Source of the DNA: Rouxiella sp. S1S-2
GTDB lineage: Bacteria > Pseudomonadota > Gammaproteobacteria > Enterobacterales > Enterobacteriaceae
Assembly: GCF_009208105.1 (NCBI RefSeq)
Contig: NZ_WFKL01000001.1
Span: forward strand, 4,278,001-4,342,000
Reading direction: 5' to 3'
Length of the DNA: 64,000 nucleotides
How positions within the stretch are numbered: position 1 is the stretch's first letter; the number at the start of each line of letters is the position of its first letter. Made by a program: the position numbers and the translations under genes. Shown piece after piece: positions 9,696-20,038 of the stretch. The notes under the pieces were generated by a model, which saw only the letters and a program-made list of their open reading frames with translations, was not told the origin of the DNA and searched no databases.

Positions 9696-9725
9696 TTGAG
9701 TTATGGTATAAGAAAAGGCTATAGT
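9696..9725 (+). promoter_or_regulatory. Candidate ppiB promoter
   Basis: TTGAGT at 9696-9701 and TATAGT at 9720-9725 with an 18-bp spacer, 46 bp before the ppiB start codon. Confidence 0.45.
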
Positions 9726-9771
9726 ACTGCCTCATCAATGAGTAAACACTAACAAAAGCAGGATGATTATT

Positions 9772-10266
9772 ATGGTCACTTTTCACACCAATCACGGCGA
9801 CATCGTTATCAACACCTTTGCTGACAAAGCGCCAGTCACCGTTGAAAACTTCCTGAACTATTGCCGTAAAGGTTTCTACGACAACACTATTTTCCACCGT
9901 GTGATTAACGGTTTCATGATCCAGGGCGGCGGTTTTGAGCCTGGTATGAACCAGAAAAACACCGATGCACCTATCAAGAACGAAGCGAACAACGGTCTGA
10001 AAAACACCCGCGGCACGCTGGCAATGGCGCGTACCAACGATCCACATTCCGCCACCGCACAGTTTTTCATCAACGTGACTGATAATGATTTCCTGAACTT
10101 CAGCGGTCAAAACGCTCAGGGCTGGGGCTACTGCGTATTTGCAGAAGTGACCGGCGGTCTGGACGTTGTTGAAAAAATCAAATCAGTTAAAACGGGCCGC
10201 AGCGGCATGCACCAGGACGTACCAGTAGAAGACGTAATCATCAAAAGCGTTACCGTTAGCGAATAA
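9772..10266 (+). CDS. ppiB: PpiB, cytoplasmic peptidyl-prolyl isomerase (cyclophilin B)
   Basis: A 164-residue cyclophilin that catalyses cis-trans isomerisation of prolyl bonds during folding. The active-site elements are [13 protein letters not shown], the TRGTLAMAR strand with ATAQFFINV, and the C-terminal [10 protein letters not shown]. It has no signal peptide, as expected for the cytoplasmic form. I start at the [10 protein letters not shown] methionine as in E. coli; the ATG nine bases earlier would add three residues. lpxH follows after 12 bp and is probably in the same transcript. Confidence 0.98.
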   Translation: MVTFHTNHGDIVINTFADKAPVTVENFLNYCRKGFYDNTIFHRVINGFMIQGGGFEPGMNQKNTDAPIKNEANNGLKNTRGTLAMARTNDPHSATAQFFINVTDNDFLNFSGQNAQGWGYCVFAEVTGGLDVVEKIKSVKTGRSGMHQDVPVEDVIIKSVTVSE

Positions 10267-10278
10267 CGCGACGCAGGA

Positions 10279-11001
10279 ATGACAACGTTTTTTATCGCAG
10301 ATATCCATCTTTGCGTACAGGAACCGGCAATTACTGCCGGTTTTCTGCGTTTTTTGCGCGAAGATGCGCCACAGGCCGAAGCGCTCTACATTCTAGGTGA
10401 CCTGTTTGAAGCCTGGATCGGTGACGATGATCCCCAACCGTTGCATGCAGAAATCGCCAGTGCTCTCAATGCGTTGCATCAACAGGGCGTTCCCTGCTTT
10501 TTTATTCACGGTAATCGGGATTTTTTGCTGGGTCGGCGTTTTGCCCGCGACAGCCTGATGACGTTATTGCCGGAAAAGAAGGTGCTGGAACTTTATGGGC
10601 GTCGAGTGCTGATTTTACACGGCGATACCCTGTGCATTGACGACGTGAGCTATCAAAAGTTTCGCAAAAAAGTGCATAACCCTCTTATTCAAAAACTTTT
10701 CCTCATGCTTCCGCTCAAATGGCGACTGCAGATTGCCGCCAAAATGCGTGCCGGAAGCAAGGCGTCAAACAGCCATAAAGATCTGACAATTATGGATGTT
10801 AATCAGCACGCGGTGGTGCAAGAAATGCAGACTCACGGCGTTGAGTGGATGATCCACGGCCATACTCATCGACCGGCCATTCACAACGTTGAACTTGGCG
10901 AAACGTTAGGTCACCGCGCCGTGCTCGGGGCCTGGCACGAGGAAGGCTCCGTGGTGAAAGTGACCGCCGATGGCGTAGAGCTTATTACCTTCCCGTTTTA
11001 A
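10279..11001 (+). CDS. lpxH: LpxH, UDP-2,3-diacylglucosamine pyrophosphatase
   Basis: A 240-residue calcineurin-like metallophosphoesterase acting at the inner membrane in lipid A synthesis, hydrolysing UDP-2,3-diacylglucosamine to lipid X and UMP. The metal-binding motifs are ADIHLC (DxH), [13 protein letters not shown], the GNRDF motif in [14 protein letters not shown], and the late histidines in [10 protein letters not shown]. Length matches E. coli LpxH. Confidence 0.97.
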   Translation: MTTFFIADIHLCVQEPAITAGFLRFLREDAPQAEALYILGDLFEAWIGDDDPQPLHAEIASALNALHQQGVPCFFIHGNRDFLLGRRFARDSLMTLLPEKKVLELYGRRVLILHGDTLCIDDVSYQKFRKKVHNPLIQKLFLMLPLKWRLQIAAKMRAGSKASNSHKDLTIMDVNQHAVVQEMQTHGVEWMIHGHTHRPAIHNVELGETLGHRAVLGAWHEEGSVVKVTADGVELITFPF

Positions 11002-11077
11002 GCAATACCATTAATCAAGGAATTTATTTCCCCTTGATTACATTGAGTGATTGCTGAATCTTCGCCAGATTCCGGCG

Positions 11078-11093
11078 ACGCAACCGTTTTCCT
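11078..11093 (+). promoter_or_regulatory. PurR operator upstream of purEK
   Basis: ACGCAACCGTTTTCCT matches the purine repressor consensus ACGCAAACGTTTGCGT at most positions and equals the purE operator of E. coli as I remember it. A TATTAT -10 element follows at 11110-11115, so PurR bound here would cover the -35 region. Confidence 0.85.
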
Positions 11094-11195
11094 TGCGGTT
11101 TTGCCGTGCTATTATTTGCGCCCTCTCGGTCAGGTAAACATTTTGTTTGTACCGCCACCTGACAACGCTTGCATAATCACAGGAGCTTTACAGGC

Positions 11196-11705
11196 ATGAC
11201 ATCCAACGTTACCCCGGCAAAAATCGCTATCGTCATGGGGTCTAAAAGTGACTGGGCTACCATGCAGTTCGCTGCAGACGTCCTCACAACGCTGAATATC
11301 CCTTTTCATGTCGAGGTAGTCTCCGCTCATCGCACGCCGGACAAACTGTTCAGCTTTGCCGAGCAAGCGTCTGAAAATGGACTGGATGTGATCATCGCGG
11401 GTGCCGGTGGTGCTGCGCATCTGCCGGGTATGATCGCGGCGAAAACACTGGTTCCTGTGCTGGGCGTGCCGGTACAAAGCGCCGCTCTGAGCGGCGTTGA
11501 CAGTCTTTATTCCATCGTACAAATGCCGCGCGGTATTCCGGTGGGTACGCTGGCTATAGGTAAAGCGGGCGCAGCGAATGCAGCCCTGCTCGCCGCACAA
11601 ATTTTAGCTTTGCATGACAGCCGCATTGCGGGTGCATTAGCCACCTGGCGCAAAGAACAAACTGACGAAGTCCTGAATAATCCCGACCCGCGGGAGGAAG
11701 CATGA
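11196..11705 (+). CDS. purE: PurE, N5-carboxyaminoimidazole ribonucleotide mutase
   Basis: A 169-residue class I PurE, converting N5-CAIR to CAIR in purine synthesis. The fold and active site show as [19 protein letters not shown] (catalytic His) and the glycine-rich [14 protein letters not shown] chose the ATG at 11196 because AGGAG lies upstream and the protein then aligns with E. coli. Its stop overlaps purK by 4 bp, giving the usual purEK operon under PurR control. Confidence 0.98.
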   Translation: MTSNVTPAKIAIVMGSKSDWATMQFAADVLTTLNIPFHVEVVSAHRTPDKLFSFAEQASENGLDVIIAGAGGAAHLPGMIAAKTLVPVLGVPVQSAALSGVDSLYSIVQMPRGIPVGTLAIGKAGAANAALLAAQILALHDSRIAGALATWRKEQTDEVLNNPDPREEA

Positions 11706-12766
11706 AGCCGGTCTGCGTACTCGGAAACGGTCAGTTAGGCCGCATGCTGCGTCAGGCAGGAGAACCCTTGGGCATCGCCGTTTATCCGGTGGGTATCGAC
11801 GCCGAACCTGAAGCTGTTCCTTTTCAAAATAGCGTGATCACCGCTGAAGTTGAGCGCTGGCCAGAAACTGCGTTAACTCGTGAGTTGGCAAGCCATACCG
11901 GCTTTGTGAATCGTGATATTTTCCCACGTCTGGCCGACCGACTGACCCAAAAGCAGCTGCTTGACCAATTAGGTTTAGCTACCGCTCCGTGGCAGTTGCT
12001 GGCCGATACCGCAGAATGGGCGGATATTTATGCCCGCCTGGGTGAGCTGGCGATCGTTAAACGTCGCGTTGGCGGCTATGACGGCCGTGGACAGTGGCGT
12101 TTCCGTCAGGGTGAAGAAGCTACTCTGCCACAGGATTGCTACGGTGAGTGTATCGTCGAGCAGGGTATTAATTTCTCTGGTGAAGTCTCACTGGTTGGCG
12201 CGCGCGGGCACGATGGGAAGACGGTATTTTATCCCTTGACCCACAATCTGCATCAGGACGGTATCTTACGCACCAGCGTGGCCTTACCGACGCCGAATAC
12301 CGCGCAACAGCAGCAGGCTGAGTCTATGCTGTCAGCCATTATGAACGAGCTGGGCTATGTTGGCGTGATGGCGATGGAATGTTTTATTGTTCCTGAAGGC
12401 TTGTTGATTAACGAGCTGGCACCGCGCGTGCACAATAGCGGCCACTGGACGCAAAATGGCGCATCCATCAGCCAGTTTGAACTGCATCTGCGGGCGATTC
12501 TCGCGCTGCCCTTACCAACGCCGGTTGTCAGTACGCCATCTGTGATGGTGAACCTGATTGGTACCGATGTAAACACTGCCTGGCTGAGTCAACCGCTGGT
12601 GCATCTGCACTGGTATGACAAAGAAGTGCGCACCGGTCGCAAAGTTGGGCACCTTAACCTCAACGACGCAAGTCCTCTGCTGCTCAAAGATAATCTGCAG
12701 GCGCTTGTTCCTTTGCTGCCAGCGGAATATGCCAGCGGAATAGCCTGGGCGTTAGAGAAGCTTTAG
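11702..12766 (+). CDS. purK: PurK, N5-CAIR synthetase
   Basis: A 354-residue ATP-grasp enzyme that makes N5-CAIR from AIR, ATP and bicarbonate. The N-terminal [13 protein letters not shown] strand-loop, the ATP-grasp lysine region [15 protein letters not shown], and the metal-binding [16 protein letters not shown] are all present. It is coupled to purE by an ATGA overlap and ends just before an inverted repeat that probably terminates the operon. Confidence 0.98.
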   Translation: MKPVCVLGNGQLGRMLRQAGEPLGIAVYPVGIDAEPEAVPFQNSVITAEVERWPETALTRELASHTGFVNRDIFPRLADRLTQKQLLDQLGLATAPWQLLADTAEWADIYARLGELAIVKRRVGGYDGRGQWRFRQGEEATLPQDCYGECIVEQGINFSGEVSLVGARGHDGKTVFYPLTHNLHQDGILRTSVALPTPNTAQQQQAESMLSAIMNELGYVGVMAMECFIVPEGLLINELAPRVHNSGHWTQNGASISQFELHLRAILALPLPTPVVSTPSVMVNLIGTDVNTAWLSQPLVHLHWYDKEVRTGRKVGHLNLNDASPLLLKDNLQALVPLLPAEYASGIAWALEKL

Positions 12767-12780
12767 TCATATTCTGCCTC

Positions 12781-12819
12781 TTTCAAGCTGCAGATGCGTT
12801 AGCTACCTGCAGCTTGAAA
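12781..12819. repeat. 13-bp perfect inverted repeat between purK and ybbP (terminator or dispersed palindrome)
   Basis: TTTCAAGCTGCAG at 12781-12793 is the exact complement of CTGCAGCTTGAAA at 12807-12819, with a 13-base spacer. It lies between the convergent ends of purK and ybbP. It could fold as a bidirectional terminator, or be a copy of a dispersed intergenic palindrome of the TTCAAGCTGCAG kind found in several enterobacteria. Confidence 0.6.
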
Positions 12820-12839
12820 TCTATTAGTTAATACCATCA

Positions 12840-15272
12840 TTAACCTTGATAACTGCGAAACAGCGCCTTGCCTCGTAACAACCGAACGCCTAACCAACTG
12901 CCGCACAGCGACAGCAACACAGCGCTGGTGATGGGCACCGACCACCATAACACCATGTTTGGCTGCCAAGGGAAATCGAATACTTTACGCTGCAGCAGCC
13001 AAAGCGCCGCTTCTGCCCCCACTGCAGCAGCAATGCCCGCGACCAATCCCAGCACCGCAAACTCACACCACAGCGTGCTGCGCAGCAGTTTTTTACTGGC
13101 ACCTAGCGTGCGATAAACGACCAATTCCTGCCGACGCTGGCGCATACCTACCTGAATTTGAGCCAGTAATAGCAAACCGCCGCAGAGAATAACCAGTATT
13201 ACCATCACTTCCAGCGCACGGCTCACCTGTTGAAGCACGTCACCGATTTGGCGCAAAATAGTGCCAATATCCAACAGGCTAAGGGTTGGGAACTGACGGT
13301 TTAACTCAACCAGCATGGGCCCACTTTGCTGATAGTGGAAGCTTGTCAGCCAGCTTTGCGGCTGTGCATCGAGCGCCCCTGGCGGGAAAATAAAGTAAAA
13401 GTTGGGTCGTAGGCTGTCCCAATCGACTTTGCGCATACTGGTAACCTTGGCGCTGAAATCCTGCGTGTCGCCGCTAAACGTCACAGTATCACCAAGTTTA
13501 ATGCCCAACCTTTCAGCAATACCCTGATCGATCGATACCTCGCCGACCTTCGGCGATCCACTGCCTTCAATAACCTGATTGTGCGTGGGCAATCCCTGCA
13601 TCCAGGTCAGATTAAGTTCACGGTCGATGGCTTCACGGCCTGAATCACCCGGTTTAATCAGGCTAGTGGCGTCCTGCTGATTAATTTTGGTCAGCCTGAC
13701 GCGCACGATAGGATAGAAAGTATCGGGCTCAACCTTATGCTGGCGTAGAAAATCGGTGACCTGCGGTACTTGCTCCTTGGTGATATTGAGCAAGAAATAG
13801 TTCGGACTGTCAGGGGGAAGTTGTTGCTGCCACTGACTGAGTAAGTCACCACGCAGCACCAACAGCAGGGCCAAAAGCATAAATGACATCGAAAACGCGG
13901 CCAGTTGGCTAAGCGTAACCCACGGCTGTCGAAGCAGGCGATTAATGGCTAAACGCAATCCCAGATGACTCACGGTCAGGCGGCGCAGCAGCAGTAGGCT
14001 CAACCAGCCAATGCCACCCAGTAACAGTGAAAGCACGACAATACCGCCGAGCAGCGCCCACAGCAGAGCGCTGTTGCCCACTAATGCCACCAGTAATCCG
14101 ACGACCACCAGGGTAATTACCGGCAAGAAATAGCGTAACGGCCAAACATTGGCAACCACATCTTGGCGAAGTACGCGCAGCGGTAACGTAGCAACCAACT
14201 GACGATAGGGCCGTAGACCCACCAGCAGCGAAATGACCACCAGTGCCCCCATCGACCATACCCATGGCCACAGGCCCGCCGTTGGCAATTTGCCCGGCAG
14301 AACCGGCGCAAGCATTTTCATCAGCAGGGCTTCAAATCCGAGCCCGATAAAACTGCCCGCCACAGCAGCAAGTAAAAGCACCGCCACCCATTGGCCGATA
14401 ATCAGTTTTTGCAGTGCCCGACGCCCTGCCCCCAACGTTTTCAGCACCGCCACCAAATCGTAGCGACTGCGGCAATAGTGGCTCATCGACACCGCCACGG
14501 CGGCAATAGACAGCATGAGCGTCAACAGGGCCGAAAGCGTTAAAAATTGCTGTGAACGCTGCAGTGAACGGCTGAGCGCACCGTCGGACTCTTCCATACC
14601 GTACCAGCGCTGGTCCGGACGCAGCAGACCTTTCACTGCCTGACCATAGGTCTGGATACTTTGTGCTGAACCGGCAAACATGTAGCGATACGTTATGCGG
14701 CTACCGGGCTGGACAGCACCGGTTTTCGGCACGTCGTCCAGATTCATGATAATTCTGGGTGCCGTCTCAAACGGGTTAAAACCCGAATCAGGCTCTTGAT
14801 TTATAACGGCTGCGATACGTAGCGTAGTATCGCCCACGTCGAGGTTGTCCCCCACTTTCAGGTTAAGCAGCGCCAAAAGTCGAGGCGCGACCAGCACCGT
14901 ACCTGGCTGCGGTTTCATGCCCGCCGGCTGGGTGTCGAGATTGCCATAAAGGGGGTACGCCAAGTCAGTAGCCTTCACCGACGCCAGCTGCGGCGTATTA
15001 CCGGCAAAGGTCATAGTCATAAACGACAGCTGGCGGCTGACTTTTAAACCCTGCTGCTGCGCATCGGCGATCCAGGCCTCAGTGATCGGCCGCGCAGACT
15101 GCAGCACACGGTCACCGGCAATAAAGTCGCGGCTTTGCTCACTGAGACCTTTATCCATTCGGTCGCTGATGCTGCCCAGCGCCAGCACGCAGGCCACGGC
15201 GAGCGTCAGGGAAAGCCAAACAATCAGCAGCGACGGTGAACGCCACTCACGCCAGAACCAACGCCAAATCAT
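12840..15272 (-). CDS. ybbP: YbbP, ABC transporter permease (FtsX/MacB type)
   Basis: An 810-residue inner-membrane permease. An N-terminal membrane helix (to about residue 40) is followed by a periplasmic MacB-like domain, then a cluster of membrane helices around residues 240-480, a second periplasmic domain and a final FtsX-like helix set (about 690-800). This duplicated FtsX layout is that of YbbP, partner of the ATPase YbbA. The chosen start [10 protein letters not shown] overlaps the ybbA stop by 4 bp. The substrate of YbbAP is not settled; lipoprotein- or lipid-linked export has been proposed for relatives. Confidence 0.93.
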   Translation of the reverse strand: MIWRWFWREWRSPSLLIVWLSLTLAVACVLALGSISDRMDKGLSEQSRDFIAGDRVLQSARPITEAWIADAQQQGLKVSRQLSFMTMTFAGNTPQLASVKATDLAYPLYGNLDTQPAGMKPQPGTVLVAPRLLALLNLKVGDNLDVGDTTLRIAAVINQEPDSGFNPFETAPRIIMNLDDVPKTGAVQPGSRITYRYMFAGSAQSIQTYGQAVKGLLRPDQRWYGMEESDGALSRSLQRSQQFLTLSALLTLMLSIAAVAVSMSHYCRSRYDLVAVLKTLGAGRRALQKLIIGQWVAVLLLAAVAGSFIGLGFEALLMKMLAPVLPGKLPTAGLWPWVWSMGALVVISLLVGLRPYRQLVATLPLRVLRQDVVANVWPLRYFLPVITLVVVGLLVALVGNSALLWALLGGIVVLSLLLGGIGWLSLLLLRRLTVSHLGLRLAINRLLRQPWVTLSQLAAFSMSFMLLALLLVLRGDLLSQWQQQLPPDSPNYFLLNITKEQVPQVTDFLRQHKVEPDTFYPIVRVRLTKINQQDATSLIKPGDSGREAIDRELNLTWMQGLPTHNQVIEGSGSPKVGEVSIDQGIAERLGIKLGDTVTFSGDTQDFSAKVTSMRKVDWDSLRPNFYFIFPPGALDAQPQSWLTSFHYQQSGPMLVELNRQFPTLSLLDIGTILRQIGDVLQQVSRALEVMVILVILCGGLLLLAQIQVGMRQRRQELVVYRTLGASKKLLRSTLWCEFAVLGLVAGIAAAVGAEAALWLLQRKVFDFPWQPNMVLWWSVPITSAVLLSLCGSWLGVRLLRGKALFRSYQG

Positions 15273-15955
15273 GCATCCTCCCACAGTTTTCCGTCACGCA
15301 GCCGCAGTCGCCTTTGACAACGCGCGGCCAATTGTTCGTCATGGGTCACCAGAATCAGCGTCGTATGATTATCACGATTAAACGAAAACAGCAGATCGGC
15401 AATGCGTTCACCGGTCTGACGGTCAAGATTACCGGTAGGTTCATCGGCAAACAGCAGTTTCGGTTTACCGATAAACGCGCGCGCCAACGCAACCCGCTGC
15501 TGCTCACCGCCGGAAAGTTGGGCCGGTAAATGGTGCAGGCGCTTGCCTAGCCCAAGCTGGTTCAGTAATTGCACCGCCTGCTCCCGGCTGCTGGCATCGG
15601 TTTCACCGCGCAGTAAGGCAGGCAGCTGAACGTTCTCTAAGGCATTCAGAGTTGGCACCAACATAAATGACTGAAACACAAAGCCAACATTTTTGGCCCG
15701 CAGCGCGGCTCGTCCCTCCTCATTTAGCGAGGTAAGCGGTTTACCCAGTAGCGTAACGTCGCCGCTGCTGCCGTCGTCCAACCCGGCAAGAATGCCCAGT
15801 AATGTTGATTTCCCCGAACCCGACTCGCCGATCAGCGCAATAGTTTGAGCGGGTTTGACAACCAGCTCAACACCGGACAGGATGGATAACTCATGTTCCC
15901 CCTGACCGACGTGTTTACTAAGATGATGAACTTCAAGTACGTTTTCCGCTGGCAT
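15269..15955 (-). CDS. ybbA: YbbA, ABC transporter ATPase
   Basis: A 228-residue ATPase of the LolD/MacB group. Walker A is GESGSGKST, the signature [15 protein letters not shown], Walker B LLFADEP followed by TGNLDRQT, and the switch histidine lies in LVTHD. It powers the YbbP permease. Its 5' end overlaps the start of the divergent tesA gene by 33 bp, the same arrangement as in E. coli, so the two divergent promoters must lie partly inside the opposite coding regions. Confidence 0.96.
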   Translation of the reverse strand: MPAENVLEVHHLSKHVGQGEHELSILSGVELVVKPAQTIALIGESGSGKSTLLGILAGLDDGSSGDVTLLGKPLTSLNEEGRAALRAKNVGFVFQSFMLVPTLNALENVQLPALLRGETDASSREQAVQLLNQLGLGKRLHHLPAQLSGGEQQRVALARAFIGKPKLLFADEPTGNLDRQTGERIADLLFSFNRDNHTTLILVTHDEQLAARCQRRLRLRDGKLWEDA

Positions 15956-16570
15956 CTTCCCTTCCTTCTGTTGATGGGAATGTTAAGTTTTCGCGCCGTT
16001 GCTGCTGATACGCTGCTGATTGTAGGCGATAGTTTAAGTGCGGTTTACCGTTTACCGGCAAACACCTCGTGGCCCACGCTGCTCAACGAGCAGTGGAAAA
16101 AGCGTGGCGGTATGCCTGACATAGTTAATGCAAGCATCAGCGGTGATACCTCCGCGCAGGGTCTGGCTCGTCTGCCGGGGCTGCTTGAGCAGCATCATCC
16201 ACGCTGGGTATTGATTGAGCTGGGCGCCAATGACGGCCTGCGCGGTTTCGCTCCGCCCACCATCAGTCAGACGCTGAATCAAATCGTGACGCGGGTTAAA
16301 CAGTCCAACGCCGAACCGCTTTTGATGCAAATACGCCTGCCGCCCAATTATGGTAAACGCTATAACGATGCGTTTTACGCGATTTATCCCGCGCTTGCGA
16401 AACAGGCGGATATTCCGTTAGTGCCTTTCTTTATGGAACAGGTAGCGATTAAACCGGAATGGATGCAGGATGACGGGCTTCACCCGAATCAAGCGGCTCA
16501 GAATTTTATTGCCGACTGGATGTCCGGCAAACTGGCACCTTTGGTTGCTCCATCAATGAGTAAACCATAA
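15923..16570 (+). CDS. tesA: TesA, periplasmic multifunctional thioesterase/lysophospholipase
   Basis: A 215-residue SGNH hydrolase with a signal peptide ([14 protein letters not shown]... cleaved about AVA|AD). Block I is GDSLSAVYRL with the catalytic Ser, block II the SISGDTSAQG Gly, block III GANDGLRG, and block V DGLHPN with the Asp-His pair. The start corresponds to the E. coli protein and lies inside ybbA on the other strand. One oddity: E. coli has Gly after GDSLSA, while here it is Val, in the loop beside the nucleophile. Known activities of the family are thioesterase, protease I and lysophospholipase L1. Confidence 0.95.
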   Translation: MMNFKYVFRWHLPFLLLMGMLSFRAVAADTLLIVGDSLSAVYRLPANTSWPTLLNEQWKKRGGMPDIVNASISGDTSAQGLARLPGLLEQHHPRWVLIELGANDGLRGFAPPTISQTLNQIVTRVKQSNAEPLLMQIRLPPNYGKRYNDAFYAIYPALAKQADIPLVPFFMEQVAIKPEWMQDDGLHPNQAAQNFIADWMSGKLAPLVAPSMSKP

Positions 16571-16605
16571 TCTTCAAATATTAGGGGCCTTCAACAGGTA
16601 AAGTT

Positions 16606-17382
16606 ATGCAAAAAGCCGTATTGATTACCGGTTGCTCCAGTGGAATTGGCCTGGTCGCTGCTCAGGATCTCAGAAATCGCGGTTATCGCGTGTTGGCGGC
16701 CTGTCGGAAAACACAGGATATCGACAACCTTCGTCAGCTGGGCTTTGAAACCATCGCGCTGGATTTAGACGATAGAAATAGCGTCGCGCAGGCCGCAGCC
16801 AACGTGATTGAACTCACCGAAAACCGACTGTATGGATTATTTAATAACGCCGGATATGGCGTTTATGGTCCTCTGCATTCCGTTAGCCGTGAGCAGTTTG
16901 AACAGCAATTTTCGACCAATCTCTTTGGCACTCATCAGCTAACCCAGCTGCTGCTGCCTGCAATGTTGCCGCACGGCGAAGGGCGGATTATTCAGACTAG
17001 CTCAGTCATGGGACTAATAACTACGCCCAATCGCGGCGTCTATGCTGCCAGCAAGTTTGCGCTCGAAGCGTGGTCCGATACGCTGCGAATGGAGCTGCAC
17101 GGCAGCGGAATTCAGGTCAGCCTGATTGAACCGGGCCCGCTGCACAGCAACTTTACTCAGAACGTCAGGCAGACGCAGTCTGATAAACCGGTGGTTAACC
17201 CGAGTCTGGCAGAACGATTTACTCTCACTTCTGACGCCGTTTTGCCAAAATTGCGCCATGCTTTAGAGAGTCCGCGTGCCCGATTACGGTATCCGGTGAC
17301 CTTAATGGCCCACGCAATCCCGGTGTTGAAACGCCTGCTCCCCAGCCGTCTGCTGGATAGGCTGCTCAGAGGCAATAGTTAA
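16606..17382 (+). CDS. ybbO: YbbO, short-chain dehydrogenase/reductase
   Basis: A 258-residue classical SDR. The cofactor loop is TGCSSGIG, the NNAG motif appears as LFNNAGYG, the catalytic Ser is in QTSSVMG and the YxxxK motif in YAASKFALEAWSD. E. coli YbbO is an NADP-dependent aldehyde reductase. The gene lies 35 bp after tesA and is probably cotranscribed with it. Confidence 0.93.
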   Translation: MQKAVLITGCSSGIGLVAAQDLRNRGYRVLAACRKTQDIDNLRQLGFETIALDLDDRNSVAQAAANVIELTENRLYGLFNNAGYGVYGPLHSVSREQFEQQFSTNLFGTHQLTQLLLPAMLPHGEGRIIQTSSVMGLITTPNRGVYAASKFALEAWSDTLRMELHGSGIQVSLIEPGPLHSNFTQNVRQTQSDKPVVNPSLAERFTLTSDAVLPKLRHALESPRARLRYPVTLMAHAIPVLKRLLPSRLLDRLLRGNS

Positions 17383-17455
17383 AATTTTCGCTTGAAGGAG
17401 AATAAATTGCCCCCATATATTCTCCAAACGGAACGGACGAGAGAGAAAAGAATTC

Positions 17456-18313
17456 ATGCTTGCACAACCTTTATCGATTGATATCAACGAATCTAACCTG
17501 CATCAGACGCTGGACCAGTCAATGACGGTCCCGGTCATGTTTTATTTCTGGTCTGAACGCAGCCAGCACTGTCTGGTACTCGGTCCAATCCTTGATAAAC
17601 TGGCGGCAGAATATGCGGGACAGTTTGTTCTGGCAAAAGTGGACTGCGACGCACAGCAGGCCATCGCCTCTCAGTTTGGCTTACGCTCTATTCCTGCGGT
17701 TTATTTATTCCAGGAAGGCCAACCGGTTGATGGTTTCCAGGGTCCGCAGCCGGAAGAAGTGATCCGCGAACTGCTCAGCAAAGTATTGCCTAAAGAAGAA
17801 GAACTTAAAGCCGCTCAGGCCGCCGAACTGATGCAGGAGGGCAAGGTCATTGAAGCCCTGCCACTGCTTAAAGACGCCTGGAACCTCAGTAATCAACGCA
17901 GCGACATTGGCCTGAGCCTGGCTGAGGCACAAATTTTGCTTAACCGCAGCGAGGATGCAGAAGCGGTGCTGGCAACGATTCCGCTGCAGGACCGCGATAC
18001 CCGTTATCAGGGCCTGGTTGCGCAAATCGACCTGCTGAAACAGGCGGCCGATACCCCTGAAATTCAGCTGTTGCAGCAGCAAATTGAACAAGATCCGCAA
18101 AACGTCGAGCTGGCGGTGCAGCTGTCACTGCAGTTACACCAGGTGGGCCGCAATGAAGAGGCGCTGGAGCTGCTGCTTGGCCATCTGAAAAAAGATTTAG
18201 CCGCTGGAAACGGTACTGCGCGTAAAACGCTGATGGACATTTTAGCCGCGCTTGGCACGGGTGACGCCTTAGCCGCTAAATATCGTCGCCAGCTCTACTC
18301 GCTGCTTTACTAA
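17456..18313 (+). CDS. cnoX: CnoX (YbbN), chaperedoxin
   Basis: A 285-residue protein with an N-terminal thioredoxin domain (to about residue 110) and C-terminal TPR-like repeats. The redox site is SQHC in FWSERSQHC, as in E. coli CnoX, where it does not work as a normal reductase but protects clients from over-oxidation by hypochlorite and hands them to GroEL and DnaK. The C-terminus [11 protein letters not shown] is conserved. It follows ybbO by about 70 bp. Confidence 0.96.
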   Translation: MLAQPLSIDINESNLHQTLDQSMTVPVMFYFWSERSQHCLVLGPILDKLAAEYAGQFVLAKVDCDAQQAIASQFGLRSIPAVYLFQEGQPVDGFQGPQPEEVIRELLSKVLPKEEELKAAQAAELMQEGKVIEALPLLKDAWNLSNQRSDIGLSLAEAQILLNRSEDAEAVLATIPLQDRDTRYQGLVAQIDLLKQAADTPEIQLLQQQIEQDPQNVELAVQLSLQLHQVGRNEEALELLLGHLKKDLAAGNGTARKTLMDILAALGTGDALAAKYRRQLYSLLY

Positions 18314-18399
18314 TATATTTTCTGCTTTACTCAAAATAGAGCTTGATGACGCACTCGCCGTTACCCAGCCCTACTGTCTACACCTGATATTGACTCAAT

Positions 18400-18434
18400 A
18401 CACGCTGTTTTCCTCTCTCTCGAAAACAGCGTGT
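18400..18434 (+). terminator. Long perfect hairpin after cnoX
   Basis: ACACGCTGTTTTC (18400-18412) pairs perfectly with GAAAACAGCGTGT (18422-18434) across a 9-base CT-rich loop. It stands about 90 bp after the cnoX stop; the T-run is poor, so it may be a terminator or an RNA end protector. Confidence 0.65.
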
Positions 18435-18600
18435 CGTTTCTGCGAGACGTCTCCAGCAAATCAATTTGTCTCTGAACTATTCTTAAGTTACGCCCCTCTG
18501 TTCTAAATATGCGATGATTTAACCGCTGCGGTGGCTTGCCCGTAGCACAGGGAACGGTTTTACCGAATTTTCGGGACATATCATTACAGGAGTTTTAACC

Positions 18601-19509
18601 ATGCTGACTTTTATACCCGTTGTGGTCGTATTAGCGCTGATCGTGGTATTTGCTGGCGTCAAAATCGTGCCTCAGGGCTTTCAATGGACCGTCGAACGTT
18701 TTGGCCGCTATACCAAAACGCTGATGCCTGGTCTGAATCTGGTGGTGCCTTTTATGGACCGCGTAGGCCGCAAAATAAACATGATGGAACAGGTGCTGGA
18801 TATCCCCTCTCAGGAGATAATCTCGCGCGATAATGCCAACGTTGCCATCGATGCAGTGTGCTTTATTCAGGTCATCGACCCGGCCCGCGCCGCCTATGAG
18901 GTAAGCAATCTCGAACAGGCGATCATGAACCTCACCATGACCAACTTCCGCACCGTTCTGGGTTCAATGGAGCTAGATGAGATGCTCTCCCAGCGCGATA
19001 ATATTAACGCGCGCCTGCTGCACATTGTCGATGAAGCCACCAATCCGTGGGGGGTAAAAATCACCCGTATTGAAATTCGCGATGTGCGCCCACCGGCCGA
19101 GCTTATTTCTGCCATGAATGCGCAGATGAAAGCAGAAAGAACGAAACGCGCCGACATTCTTGAAGCCGAAGGGGTGCGCCAGTCTGCGATCCTTCGCGCC
19201 GAGGGTGAAAAGCAATCGCAAATACTCAAGGCTGAAGGCGAGCGCCAATCAACATTTTTGCAGGCAGAAGCACGTGAACGTAGCGCCGAAGCCGAGGCGA
19301 AGGCAACACAGGTAGTGTCTGCGGCTATTGCCGCCGGTGACGTGCAGGCTATCAACTATTTTATTGCACAGAAATATACTGAAGCGCTGACCAAAATAGG
19401 CTCGGCCAATAACAGTAAAGTCATCATGATGCCGTTGGATGCGACCAGCCTGATGGGCTCGATTGGCGGTATTGCTGAACTATTGAAAGAAACTAAAGGC
19501 GGAAAATAA
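18601..19509 (+). CDS. qmcA: QmcA, SPFH/band-7 membrane protease-associated protein
   Basis: A 302-residue SPFH protein: one N-terminal membrane helix, then [15 protein letters not shown] and the band-7 domain, then a long alanine/glutamate-rich helix (about residues 175-250) that forms coiled-coil oligomers. In E. coli it forms a cage-like assembly in the inner membrane, linked with FtsH-HflKC. It overlaps ybbJ by one base (TAATG), giving the standard SPFH-NfeD pair. Confidence 0.96.
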   Translation: MLTFIPVVVVLALIVVFAGVKIVPQGFQWTVERFGRYTKTLMPGLNLVVPFMDRVGRKINMMEQVLDIPSQEIISRDNANVAIDAVCFIQVIDPARAAYEVSNLEQAIMNLTMTNFRTVLGSMELDEMLSQRDNINARLLHIVDEATNPWGVKITRIEIRDVRPPAELISAMNAQMKAERTKRADILEAEGVRQSAILRAEGEKQSQILKAEGERQSTFLQAEARERSAEAEAKATQVVSAAIAAGDVQAINYFIAQKYTEALTKIGSANNSKVIMMPLDATSLMGSIGGIAELLKETKGGK

Positions 19510-19961
19510 TGCTGCAGCAGTTGATGGCAAGTCCACATCTGTTTTGGCTGTCACTCGGTGGGCTGTTGCTGGCCGCCGAGCTGCTGGGTGCCAGCGGTTA
19601 TCTGCTGTGGAGCGGTGTGGCCGCTGCACTGGTAGGTTTACTGGTTTGGGTAGTGCCGCTTTCATGGGAGTGGCAAGGCGTAGCTTTTGCCGTGCTGACC
19701 ATTGTCGCTGCGCTACTGTGGGCCAATTGGCTAAAACGTAAGCCTGATGACACCACTGCAAACGAAAGTTTGAATCAGCGCGGTAGACAAATGGTTGGAC
19801 TGCATGGGCATTTGCTCGAGCAACCCGAAAATGGCTATAGTCGGATCCGCATCGGTGACAGCACCTGGCGAGTCAGCTGCGCAGAAACGTTGAACGCCGG
19901 AGAAGAGGTCACCGTCACCGGCGTTGAGGGCAACACACTGCGGGTGGTCCGCTACCCTTAA
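19509..19961 (+). CDS. ybbJ: YbbJ, NfeD-like membrane protein
   Basis: A 150-residue protein with three to four hydrophobic helices in the first 75 residues and a small C-terminal beta-barrel (OB-fold) domain with RIRIGDSTWRVSCAE and VTVTGVEGNTLRVV. NfeD proteins are obligate partners of SPFH proteins, here QmcA, with which translation is coupled. Confidence 0.94.
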   Translation: MLQQLMASPHLFWLSLGGLLLAAELLGASGYLLWSGVAAALVGLLVWVVPLSWEWQGVAFAVLTIVAALLWANWLKRKPDDTTANESLNQRGRQMVGLHGHLLEQPENGYSRIRIGDSTWRVSCAETLNAGEEVTVTGVEGNTLRVVRYP

Positions 19962-20038
19962 GGATCCAGGGGCGCTATTTATGGATAACGACAGGCACAG
20001 TGTCTGCCGTTATTCACTCCCGACCGACTCAAATTTTT

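Larger units (their letters stand above)
9469..9771. other. cysS-ppiB divergent intergenic region
   Basis: About 300 bp of AT-rich DNA holding the divergent promoters. It includes the palindrome at 9609-9625 and a likely ppiB promoter at 9696-9725. A long minus-strand frame overlapping this region and ppiB is a shadow without a start signal. Confidence 0.6.
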
